DNA of 64,000 nucleotides from NCBI GenBank assembly GCA_007375645.1, contig VMER01000001.1, positions 186,001 to 250,000 of the forward strand. The letters are read 5' to 3'. Positions 48,703 to 56,183 of the stretch are shown one piece after another. The notes beneath the pieces were generated by a model. That model worked only from the letters and a program-made list of their open reading frames with translations. It ran no database searches and was not told the DNA's origin. The translations under genes were made by a program, and so were the position numbers. Source of the stretch: Parcubacteria group bacterium LiPW_15 (GTDB taxonomy: Bacteria; Patescibacteria; Paceibacteria; UBA6257; 2-01-FULL-56-20). The first letter of the stretch is position 1. Each line of letters begins with the position of its first letter.

Positions 48703-49224
48703 TTAGATATGCGCTTCTTCTTGTTTTTCCGCCGCCCTTATGTCCACCAGGTAATAGTAGAAAACGCCGCCGGCCACAATGAGTATTGAAGCCGCCTTCA
48801 AGATAAAGGATATCGGCGGAAATCCATCCAAAAATTTATTTATCGTCGCGATCAGATCCCCCGCCAAGGTAATGGCGGAAATAAAAAGTGTGAGATATAC
48901 GAGCCACTTTCGAATGCGCAGATGTTTTTTGTCCGCATCCTTTTCGTACTGCTTATGAAGATAATTGTTGAGATAGAGGAAAAGCGGGAAAAGGACCACC
49001 AGGCTCGAGATAGCAAACCGGATGGTGGAATCCGCAAAATTAGTCGGAGAATATCCGTAAGCATTTAAAGTTTCCGGAAAATATTTATCCACGAGCTCAA
49101 AAACCAGCACGAGAAAACTGACCGCCGAATAATACAGGAGGCCCACCGTAAAAAGATGCAGGAAAAAGTCCTTAGGCGACGCTTTTTTTAGTGATTTGCT
49201 GTCCGTTTGTGTTATTTGTTCCAT
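48703..49224 (-). CDS. DUF5671 membrane protein
   Basis: 173 residues with four hydrophobic segments. The opening SPKDFFLHLFTVGLLYYSAVSFLVLVFELVD is the DUF5671 pattern (residues 17-48). A short Lys/Asp-rich loop follows. Function unknown. TATAAT ends 6 nt before the ATG (49231-49236), so the mRNA is likely leaderless. It heads a two-gene unit with the pseudopilin-like gene. Confidence 0.75.
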   Translation of the reverse strand: MEQITQTDSKSLKKASPKDFFLHLFTVGLLYYSAVSFLVLVFELVDKYFPETLNAYGYSPTNFADSTIRFAISSLVVLFPLFLYLNNYLHKQYEKDADKKHLRIRKWLVYLTLFISAITLAGDLIATINKFLDGFPPISFILKAASILIVAGGVFYYYLVDIRAAEKQEEAHI

Positions 49225-49230
49225 TTCCGA

Positions 49231-49236
49231 ATTATA
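49231..49236 (-). promoter_or_regulatory. -10 box of the DUF5671 gene, leaderless arrangement
   Basis: TATAAT on the minus strand, exactly 6 nt before the ATG. Confidence 0.6.
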
Positions 49237-49257
49237 ACATTTTTCGCGCCACCCGTT

Positions 49258-49266
49258 TGCTATACT
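49258..49266 (+). promoter_or_regulatory. Extended -10 promoter for the cupredoxin gene
   Basis: TGC-TATACT, divergent from the DUF5671 promoter. It gives a leader of about 120 nt that contains a GCGGAT/ATCCGC hairpin near the start codon. Confidence 0.55.
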
Positions 49267-49392
49267 TTAGATATAAGTCCTGCTAGAAGCCGTGATCAAG
49301 CTTCCTTCCGGGATATAACCAAAAATAAAAATTAAGTCGATTAAATAAACAAAAAATGCGGATTGATCTGATCGCGATCCGCTTCTAATGGG

Positions 49393-50172
49393 ATGAAAAA
49401 CAAAATATTAATCATCGCCGGCGTGGTGGCTTTGATCGTCATTGCCGTGCTTGTACTCAACTGGTCGAAAACGATGGCGCCGACAGGAGAGGTGCCGGCC
49501 GGTGGTACGGGAACCACGGGCGGTGAGCAATCAGCGCCGACGGGAGGAACCGGCAATACTACCGGAAAATCCCCCACCCCTATCGTCAAATCCGCCATAA
49601 CCGTTACCGCGCCCCTTGCCGGCGCCAAATGGGAGATCGGCAAACTGAATACTATTTCCTGGAGCCGAGCCGCGGGAGTCACGGGAATAATCTATCTCAT
49701 GTCCGCAGCCGGACAAAGCATCGGTGTGATCTTACCGACCTTTGGCCCCGATCAGACTTCCTATAACTGGGATACGACCTATGTTTCCGTTTCCGCGACC
49801 AATGCTTCGAGAATTAACGTAACACCAGGCGACTATAAAATCCGTCTGGCATTTTCCGGAAACAATTTGCCGGTCACAGATAGCGGCGTCATCACTCTTT
49901 TGCGCTCCGGCACGCCGGAAGCCGTAACCACGGTTCTGATGCAAAATTACGCTTTTGTACCGAATAATTTCACGGTTTCCAAGGGACAAAAAGTAACCTT
50001 CACCAATAAAGATTCGGTTCAGCACCATCTCGCCGTAACCGCAATTCTAAATTCCATGCCTCTCAACCCGGGAGAATCCTATATCCTGGATACTTCTTCG
50101 ATGAAGGCCGGAACTTACAATATCTACTGCGACCTGCATCCGGATATGGTTGGGAAAATTACCGTAAAGTAA
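49393..50172 (+). CDS. Membrane-anchored cupredoxin (blue copper) protein
   Basis: 259 residues: an N-terminal anchor (about 4-24), a Gly/Thr/Pro-rich linker (25-65), and an Ig-like region of the Ser-Thr-rich anchor type (VTAPLAGAKWEIGKLNTISWS). A C-terminal plastocyanin-like domain follows. Type 1 copper ligands can be read: His in VQHHLAV (211/212), Cys246, His249 and Met252 in YCDLHPDMVG. It probably transfers electrons or scavenges copper at the surface. A single-gene unit convergent with uvrC. Confidence 0.85.
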   Translation: MKNKILIIAGVVALIVIAVLVLNWSKTMAPTGEVPAGGTGTTGGEQSAPTGGTGNTTGKSPTPIVKSAITVTAPLAGAKWEIGKLNTISWSRAAGVTGIIYLMSAAGQSIGVILPTFGPDQTSYNWDTTYVSVSATNASRINVTPGDYKIRLAFSGNNLPVTDSGVITLLRSGTPEAVTTVLMQNYAFVPNNFTVSKGQKVTFTNKDSVQHHLAVTAILNSMPLNPGESYILDTSSMKAGTYNIYCDLHPDMVGKITVK

Positions 50173-50182
50173 GCTGAACATA

Positions 50183-50208
50183 CCCGGACAGTCCATGGAC
50201 TGTCCGGG
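50183..50208 (+). terminator. Perfect palindrome terminator between cupredoxin gene and uvrC
   Basis: A 26-bp perfect palindrome from CCCGGACAGTCC to its mirror half. It abuts the stop codon of the convergent uvrC gene and may end both transcripts. Confidence 0.7.
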
Positions 50209-51591
50209 TTACTCGAAAAACCTTTTCCCTCTCACCCGCTTATGATAAGTGATGGCAAAGCGATGAGCCTCGTCCCGCACTTTGGTTAGCGTGTTTTTGT
50301 CGATTCCTCTGGGAACGATGCCGATTATGTCCGTCCGCTTCCTATCCGGCCCCTTAACCATGCCAATGACCGGGATGCGCAAACCGTTCTCGTCCAAAAC
50401 TTTTTTAACCGCGTTTATTTGTCCCGCTCCGCCGTCAACCAGGATAAGTTCGGGCAAGGGCCAGGAGTTTCCGAGACGCCGGCGGATGACTTCTTTCATC
50501 ATCCCCACGTCCCCTCCTCCACTCTTAAGCGCGGAGCTACGGAGGGCAGGATTGGGTTCGGAAAAATTCTGAATCTTAAATTTCCGATATTCGTTCTTAT
50601 CCGGTTCGTTTCCGGCGAAAACCACCATAGAGCCTACCGCGGACTCCCCGGAAATGTTTGAAATGTCATAACCCTCGATTCGGACGGATGACTTACTCTC
50701 TACGCTCGGCAACAGAGAATCTTCTTTTATGAGCGCGACGTCCTGAATGTGTTGTAACGCAAAGAGCTGTCTCTTTAATCTCTCCGCCTCTTCAAATTCC
50801 AGCTTTTTGCCGGCTCGGATCATTTCTTTCTTCAGATTTTTTATAAGTTTCTCTTTTTTGCCGGCGAAGAACATTTTTAACTTCCCGATGCGTTTTTTGT
50901 AATCCGCGCTCGTTATCGCACCGATACAGGTGCCGGGACAAAGCCCTATTTCATATTCAAAACAGGCGCGTTTGAACTTCGCGTCTTTGGGGTGTATTGA
51001 CCACGGGAAAATCTTTCTCAAGATTCTCATAGCCTCTTTGAGCGCAGAAGCAGACGTGAACGGGCCGTAAGTGGCGCTTCGATTTTTTCCTTTGCCCTCT
51101 CGAACCTGCCTGCCGGCAGGCAGGGCTTCAGCGGAGTAGGGTCGGGCCAAAAGATCCTTGCCACGGACCAAAAGCACCCGCGGGAACTTTTCTTTGGTAA
51201 TTTCCACATACAAAAAACTCTTGTCGTCTTTTTCGAGGACATTATATGGCGGTTGGATTTTCTTAATAAGTTCCGCCTCGAGTATCAACGCCTCTATCGC
51301 CGTATCCGTATTCCGCGTTTCGATATCGCGGATCTCCCCTACCATTTTCTGAATACGGGGAGCGTGCCTACCCTCCGAAGCCTTACCGCGCCCTCCGAAA
51401 CCTTGCGTGGAGGATGGGGCGAAGGAGGGGGGACGGTTAAAGTAGCTCGAAACCCGGCGCTTTAAATTCGCCGCTTTGCCAACATAAAGGATCGCGCCCT
51501 TTGCATCTTTCATTAAGTACACGCCCGGAGTGTCCGGCAAATCCCCACACCTATTGAAAAAATTTGTATTGTTTGGTTTATATCTAGCCAT
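50209..51591 (-). CDS. uvrC: Excinuclease ABC subunit UvrC, short form
   Basis: 460 residues, where about 600 are usual. The N-terminal GIY-YIG nuclease (LPDTPGVYLMKDAKGAILYVGKAANLKRRV), the Cys-rich middle (GLCPGTCIG), the UVR segment and the RNase H-like second nuclease (LILVDGGAGQINAVKKVL) are all present. The C-terminal helix-hairpin-helix repeats are missing. At least three palindromic elements are inserted in loops. It nicks DNA on both sides of a lesion bound by UvrB. uvrA is 5 kb away on the same strand. Confidence 0.93.
   Translation of the reverse strand: MARYKPNNTNFFNRCGDLPDTPGVYLMKDAKGAILYVGKAANLKRRVSSYFNRPPSFAPSSTQGFGGRGKASEGRHAPRIQKMVGEIRDIETRNTDTAIEALILEAELIKKIQPPYNVLEKDDKSFLYVEITKEKFPRVLLVRGKDLLARPYSAEALPAGRQVREGKGKNRSATYGPFTSASALKEAMRILRKIFPWSIHPKDAKFKRACFEYEIGLCPGTCIGAITSADYKKRIGKLKMFFAGKKEKLIKNLKKEMIRAGKKLEFEEAERLKRQLFALQHIQDVALIKEDSLLPSVESKSSVRIEGYDISNISGESAVGSMVVFAGNEPDKNEYRKFKIQNFSEPNPALRSSALKSGGGDVGMMKEVIRRRLGNSWPLPELILVDGGAGQINAVKKVLDENGLRIPVIGMVKGPDRKRTDIIGIVPRGIDKNTLTKVRDEAHRFAITYHKRVRGKRFFE
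50512..50546. repeat. Palindromic element in uvrC, third copy
   Basis: A 35-bp segment between CCCTCC and GGAGGG, translated as part of ALRSSALKSGGG. Related in its ends to the elements in rseP and mnmA, with a different middle. Confidence 0.6.
51105..51124. repeat. 20-bp perfect palindrome in uvrC encoding LPAGRQ
   Basis: CCTGCCTGCCGGCAGGCAGG, translated in frame within EALPAGRQVREGK. It sits between the GIY-YIG domain and the central region. Confidence 0.8.
51371..51429. repeat. Composite palindromic element in uvrC
   Basis: The left half CCCTCCGAAGCC and the right half GCGAAGGAGGG match the ends of the rseP element. They are separated by a second CCCTCC-type element, as if one copy had inserted into another. 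Translated in frame near residues 57-75. Confidence 0.65.
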
Positions 51592-51675
51592 TTGTAAATA
51601 CTATTGAAACAAAATTATCATAACCCCGCCACCAGTCAGATAAAACGGAAACCTGTTTTTCAATAGGTGTGGGGA
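51542..51675. repeat. 20-bp inverted repeat at the uvrC 5-prime end
   Basis: TCCCCACACCTATTGAAAAA at 51542-51561, inside the first codons of uvrC, has its exact reverse complement at 51656-51675 upstream of the gene. The 94 bp between include the start codon. Confidence 0.8.
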
Positions 51676-51733
51676 TAAATTTTGATACAGTTTTTTCTGG
51701 TCCATTGCGTATGTAAATCCTATTTAATTTTTG

Positions 51734-51993
51734 CCAAAAAAAGAAGCCTTCCGGTGGTCCCCGATTTGAAGTCGGGAAGAACCGGAAGGCTGTGGGCTAC
51801 CATGCAGCGTTGTCGGGGAGTTTATCCCCCTCGGGCATGTGGAGTTCCCTCCAAGAACAAGGGACACACCTCACACACGGCTGCATACCCGTCGGCGAGC
51901 GAGACATAGTTTTTGATTTCTTGACCTACCCTTAGGGCGGCCTCTTTTTGTGCGAAGTCTCTGTCGCCGATTTCGAAGAGCTGGCCGATTATA
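51734..51993 (-). ncRNA. Putative structured small RNA G with its promoter
   Basis: Extended -10 TGG-TATAAT (51988-51993) with no good -35; start near 51981. About 248 nt. Internal hairpins include GGAG-GGAA-CTCC (a GNRA loop) and GGGG/CCCC. The 3-prime end is a long hairpin (51744-51791) beginning GCCTTCCGGT, followed by seven Ts. A 13-codon frame (MPEGDKLPDNAAW) lies just after the GNRA hairpin, but its Shine-Dalgarno-like bases are paired. Family unknown. Confidence 0.5.
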
Positions 51994-52007
51994 CCACAAA
52001 CTTCCCG

Positions 52008-52220
52008 CAAAAATCCCTGGACCTATGTATCCCGAGGTCGCGGCGAGCAGGGTCACACGCCGTTACTCCCTCACATTTTCGCCGTGAGCAGCTAGCCAAT
52101 TCGGTCGGGGGCCCGGCTGGGCTGCCCTCCTACCCTGATTCCTTCGAAGCCGACCGGGCATGGCCGAAGCCCATCAGGAACCATTACCGGAGAGTATAGC
52201 ATGTCCCTAGAAAATGTCAA
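52008..52220 (-). ncRNA. Putative structured small RNA F with its promoter
   Basis: TTGACA (52215-52220), 16-bp spacer, TATACT (52193-52198); start near 52186. About 179 nt. CCTGAT pairs with ATCAGG, CGGTCGG with CCGACCG, and GGC-TTCG-GCC forms a tetraloop hairpin. GACCT/AGGTC and TTTTT at the end form a weak terminator. A stretch resembling part of the SRP loop is present but lacks the conserved AGCAG side. Confidence 0.5.
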
Positions 52221-52377
52221 CCCTGTCACCAGATCAAGCGCAATCGGCTTGTTTGCCCGACCAGTCTAACCCGCCTCAATAATCCGTCGCCTTCCCCAAA
52301 AAACATAAAAATCATTTAATTTGCGCCGATACAAAAGGGCTAGCGCTTGGCTCGGTGCGGGGTCAACCCCGTCACCA
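52216..52377. repeat. Degenerate promoter-like direct repeat
   Basis: GTCAACCC-T/C-GTCACCA occurs at 52216-52231 (holding the -35 box of RNA F) and 52362-52377. The second copy has no good -10 box. The rest of 52221-52412 shows no gene. Confidence 0.45.
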
Positions 52378-52412
52378 AGTCGACTACCTACCACCTGCTA
52401 CTTGCTACATCA

Positions 52413-53273
52413 CTAGTCTTTTTGATACAAAATAAAATCGACAAATCTCTCGAACGGAGATTTCTCCGGCAATTTGGCGTGCGCCGCCTTCGCGATATCT
52501 TTTAAATTAGCGCGCGCTTCTCTATAGCCTTCGGCAATTATGTCCGCGGTTTGGCCGAAATCCAACCAACTATGGTGGGTTACCGCAGGCTTCAAAATTA
52601 CGTTTGCATCTTTCACGTGTTCCTTTGCCAATTGATACTCCGCAACCTGCAGAGAATTTTCTATCATAGAACGTATATTGGTCAGTTTTACCTCCTGTTC
52701 GAAAATATTTACCCAGCGAGAAGAAACATCTACGGCGATGACTATATCCGCGCCCATCCTCCGAACAACATCCGCGGGGACGGGATTCGAAAACGCTCCG
52801 TCCACGAGAAGTTTCTCCCCTATCTTCACCGGCTTAAAAGCCAAGGGTAAGGAGCTCGAAGCTTTTATTGCCAAAGCGAGGCTCCCGGAATCCATAACGG
52901 TTTCCTCGCCATTACTAACATCCGTGGCAATGGCCGCGAATTTAACATCGCATTTTTCTATCTGCCGGTGAGCAAGTTTCTTTTCCAGGCGCGACTGCAT
53001 CTCTACATCATTAAAAAGAACTCCGTCGCCCCGGGACATTATTTTCCTGGGCGAAAGGGTTCCCTTTTCTCCAAGTTTCAAAAATAGTTCTTCGAGTTCG
53101 CTAAGCGGATGACCGGCGGCATACCAACCCCCGACGACCGAACCCATACTGGTACCGGCGATGATTTCCGGCTTTATCCCCGCCTCCAAAAGCGCTTTTA
53201 AAACGCCGATATGAGCGAGGCCTCTGGCGCCTCCTCCGCCCAGTGCGATTCCGATCTTTTTATTTTTACGCAT
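52413..53273 (-). CDS. Patatin-like phospholipase, RssA-type
   Basis: 286 residues. The oxyanion loop GGGGARGLAH (residues 12-21), the nucleophile elbow GTSMGS with Ser42, and the catalytic Asp in LLVDGAFSNPVP complete a Ser-Asp dyad. There is no membrane segment. It would release fatty acids from lipids or act on acyl groups. Single-gene unit, opposite to the primase cassette. Confidence 0.9.
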   Translation of the reverse strand: MRKNKKIGIALGGGGARGLAHIGVLKALLEAGIKPEIIAGTSMGSVVGGWYAAGHPLSELEELFLKLGEKGTLSPRKIMSRGDGVLFNDVEMQSRLEKKLAHRQIEKCDVKFAAIATDVSNGEETVMDSGSLALAIKASSSLPLAFKPVKIGEKLLVDGAFSNPVPADVVRRMGADIVIAVDVSSRWVNIFEQEVKLTNIRSMIENSLQVAEYQLAKEHVKDANVILKPAVTHHSWLDFGQTADIIAEGYREARANLKDIAKAAHAKLPEKSPFERFVDFILYQKD

Positions 53274-53335
53274 TGCTCTCTAATTTTATAACTTTTACGC
53301 GGAAAAAACAGGAGGCATGAATATTTTAAAAATGC

Positions 53336-53365
53336 TTGTTTTCTATACCACAAGAGACGTAGAAT
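53336..53365 (+). promoter_or_regulatory. Possible promoter of the primase cassette
   Basis: TTGTTT, 18-bp spacer, TAGAAT; weaker than those of the other cassettes. Confidence 0.4.
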
Positions 53366-53434
53366 GTGGACGAATCTGCCACATCGGCAATGATTCAAGT
53401 TCCTTCACAATAAAAAGAAGAAAGGAGGCGGGTT

Positions 53435-56137
53435 ATGGAACTCCGCGCAGGAACGACGCTGGTCACAGCGTCCGATCTCGTGAGCATTCCGAACCAGTCT
53501 CCTCAATTCAGAGACTGGGCTTGGTATCAGCTAAACTTCGCCCCCGAGCACCTGGACGACATCGTTTCGGCCCTTCTTCAAAAGGATAAGGGCACGAATG
53601 TCCGGGAAGCCCTGGAATATCTGAATGACTTCCTCGGCGGACACCCCGCTACCGGCGAACGCCTGAACGCAAGCGACATCACCGGAGAGAATACCCAGAG
53701 CGCGTTGTTCAAAAAACTGCGCGTTCTGCTCGGCAAGGATTCCGGCGCGACTAACCCGGATGTTTATCGTTTTCTGGGACAAGTCGGCCATAAATTCATG
53801 CCGCTATTCCTCGGAAGTCAGCGGTTCCCAAGAACCGAATACAAGTTTGGCGGGCCGCTGGCCCAACGATCCCTGTTTCAGAAGCTGGTAGACGAGGAAG
53901 ACGGACAAAAAATCCTCTTCCCGTTCCTTGCCGACCAACAGTTTGCCAAATCGGAAATCAAAGATCCGAACCGATCGCAACTGCGGCAGAGCTATGCTCT
54001 CTGGAAAAGGATCGCGGAGAACGTCAAAGACCACAGCCTGACAGAACTGTACTCCAAACACGGACCAAAGCTCGACCGGCTGACCAGGATGTTGAAGCGA
54101 GAGTTTGCTCCCTATTCCTCGGAACTCGAGGCGCAAAGGGATGCAAAGTCCGAACTCGTGACTCTGAGCCTGATGAGCTGGGTGAGCGCCGTCGAACTCA
54201 AAGAACGGCAGCCCCGCATTTTCTTCACGGAGATACCGGTCCTCGACCGGCATCATCGGCTCGGAGCTTGGAGGATCGATGCCGCAGAAGTACGAACCAT
54301 TGAAGGCAAAGCGCCGACGCCCAAACAAAGGGCTAAGCTCAGGGAACTCAGCCTCACTCGGTTCACTTCTGTTGGCCATCTGCTCCAATCGCTTATCTCC
54401 TTCTTTGGAGAAGAGCTGGAGCTCGGCATCTGGGACTGGAAGTTCGCGATTGGCGACGGCGCCCCAAAGCGCGTCATCGATCCGAGAACCATGGTTCAGG
54501 ATGTTCTCGCGGAACACACGCGCCAGATACAGCGATATCTGATGCTCGGGAGCCTGGACTGCCACTTAACCGGGCGGCCCCGCGCGAAAACTCTCTGGCA
54601 TGACGACTATTTCTTGCGCGGAACTCTGGCATATTTCTTCCCGACGCATCGGCCGATACTCGAGCAAATAGTCATGACTCCGGAATTGCACAAACAGATC
54701 TTCGAAGAAGAAGTGTTGATGCGATTCGGGAGTGCGAAACAGCGCGCGAAGCTAAGAGAACTGACGAGCCAAGTAGTCGGCAACGTCTTCGCTCTCTGGA
54801 ACGGAAACGGAAAGCCGAAGAACGGTTCCGCGCATAAGCCAACCCCGCAAGTATCGCTTTTTGAAGAGCCCTCCGACAAACCGCGTTCTGCTCTTCATTA
54901 CGTTGAGCAGATGCAAAAACCGATTTTCCTCGAAGGCTCGCACGGGCTTCTGGAGGTCGTGGGGCTCGGTGAGGGCGGACGCAAGCGTTACGAACTCCGC
55001 CTGGACACGATGCTCAAACGGATCGAGGAAGGCGTGATCTCCGGACGAAATATCGGGCAGGGCTGGCTCATTTCCTGTCCGCATCCGGATCACGACGACT
55101 CTACGCCGTCTTGCGCGGTCTATCTCACCGGACACTTTCACTGCTTTGGATGCAAGAACTCCGGCAAGATCGCGGCTGGTTCAATTCCAAAAAATATTGA
55201 GCTTGTCCCCGATCTGCGGCAACAGCACGAGCGAATGCGCCAAGGCACAACGAATGCTCTGGTTCCGGAAAGACATCGCGAGGTCATGCGCACCGTTCAG
55301 GCCCATCTCTCCGCCAAGTTCAGAAACAGTCCGGCCGAACGATATCTTGCGCATGAGCGCCGTCTGGATCCGGAACTTGCCGCGTCTTTTGGCGCCGGAT
55401 ACGGCAGCAACGAACTCATTTTGGATCTGCTCCAAGACGGCGTAAGCTACGAGGAGCTTATCCATTACGGTCTGGTGGGAATCTCACCAAAAATGAAACC
55501 CTCCAGCCTCTTGATTCGATCATTACTCCAGAAAGGCTATTCTTTAGAGAGCCTCGGCAGGGAGCTAAAAGTACCGGGCGGCAAAAACGTCTCGGGCCTC
55601 CCCTATCCTTCGCTCTCGAACCGGATAACCTTCCCACTCATGACCGAAAGCTGGGTAACCAGCGTGTACGGAAGGGCCATCTATGCTTGCGACAAGCAAT
55701 TCTCGCATCGCAAGCTCACCATTAAGTACACGGGCGTTCCCCACGGCGCTTTCAATGTGGCCGCGCTTAACGCGCCCGGTAATGATCTCATCGTTACCGA
55801 AGGCGTGATGGACGCGCTCTCCCTGATCGAAGCCGGAGTGCCGAACACGCTCGCGCTCATCGGGGTTCAGAACACCGTAATCCTCGAAGCCCTGGAACGG
55901 TCGCGCAAGAAGCTTTGGATCGCGCTCGACATCGACGAAAATAAGTCGGGACAGAACGCGACCGCAAAGATAATCGAACGATTCAGGTCGCGCGGCGTGC
56001 CCGTGGGCGACTTTACCGCCAAGTTCGCCGCAAGACTCACCGAACAGTACAAGGACTACAACGCCTGGTGGCAGGCATCCGGCCGTCATCTTTCTCTTAA
56101 CGACCGGGCAGCTCTTCTCGCTCTTTCCGAAGCGTGA
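53435..56137 (+). CDS. DnaG-type primase with a long N-terminal extension
   Basis: 900 residues after AAAGGAGGCGGGTT. The first 540 residues match nothing I can name and lack signal or membrane segments. Then a CHC2 zinc finger (CPHPDHDDSTPSC near residue 547; CFGC near 570), a DnaG-like core, and a TOPRIM fold with Glu in IVTEGVMDALSLIEAGV (about 786) and Asp-X-Asp in ALDIDENKSG (about 830). The C-terminal helicase-binding domain of DnaG is absent. The whole is more like phage or plasmid primases than the chromosomal enzyme. No helicase or integrase neighbours it. Confidence 0.8.
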   Translation: MELRAGTTLVTASDLVSIPNQSPQFRDWAWYQLNFAPEHLDDIVSALLQKDKGTNVREALEYLNDFLGGHPATGERLNASDITGENTQSALFKKLRVLLGKDSGATNPDVYRFLGQVGHKFMPLFLGSQRFPRTEYKFGGPLAQRSLFQKLVDEEDGQKILFPFLADQQFAKSEIKDPNRSQLRQSYALWKRIAENVKDHSLTELYSKHGPKLDRLTRMLKREFAPYSSELEAQRDAKSELVTLSLMSWVSAVELKERQPRIFFTEIPVLDRHHRLGAWRIDAAEVRTIEGKAPTPKQRAKLRELSLTRFTSVGHLLQSLISFFGEELELGIWDWKFAIGDGAPKRVIDPRTMVQDVLAEHTRQIQRYLMLGSLDCHLTGRPRAKTLWHDDYFLRGTLAYFFPTHRPILEQIVMTPELHKQIFEEEVLMRFGSAKQRAKLRELTSQVVGNVFALWNGNGKPKNGSAHKPTPQVSLFEEPSDKPRSALHYVEQMQKPIFLEGSHGLLEVVGLGEGGRKRYELRLDTMLKRIEEGVISGRNIGQGWLISCPHPDHDDSTPSCAVYLTGHFHCFGCKNSGKIAAGSIPKNIELVPDLRQQHERMRQGTTNALVPERHREVMRTVQAHLSAKFRNSPAERYLAHERRLDPELAASFGAGYGSNELILDLLQDGVSYEELIHYGLVGISPKMKPSSLLIRSLLQKGYSLESLGRELKVPGGKNVSGLPYPSLSNRITFPLMTESWVTSVYGRAIYACDKQFSHRKLTIKYTGVPHGAFNVAALNAPGNDLIVTEGVMDALSLIEAGVPNTLALIGVQNTVILEALERSRKKLWIALDIDENKSGQNATAKIIERFRSRGVPVGDFTAKFAARLTEQYKDYNAWWQASGRHLSLNDRAALLALSEA

Positions 56138-56170
56138 TTCCCCTCCCGGGGAACCACGCTTCTTTTTTTA
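56129..56170 (+). terminator. Terminator of the primase cassette
   Basis: AAGCGTG...CACGCTT with an inner CCCC/GGGG pair, then seven Ts. It starts inside the last codons. Confidence 0.9.
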
Positions 56171-56183
56171 TTTCAAAATAATT

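Noticed and set aside
52090..52180. Signal recognition particle RNA in RNA F
   Set aside because: A UCAGG and a GGAGG-like stretch are there, but the conserved GGAA loop flanked by AGCAG is not formed, so the assignment fails.
52221..52412. Second promoter unit from the repeated GTCAACCC-GTCACCA motif
   Set aside because: The -35-like box has no matching -10 box, and no hairpin-terminated transcript follows.
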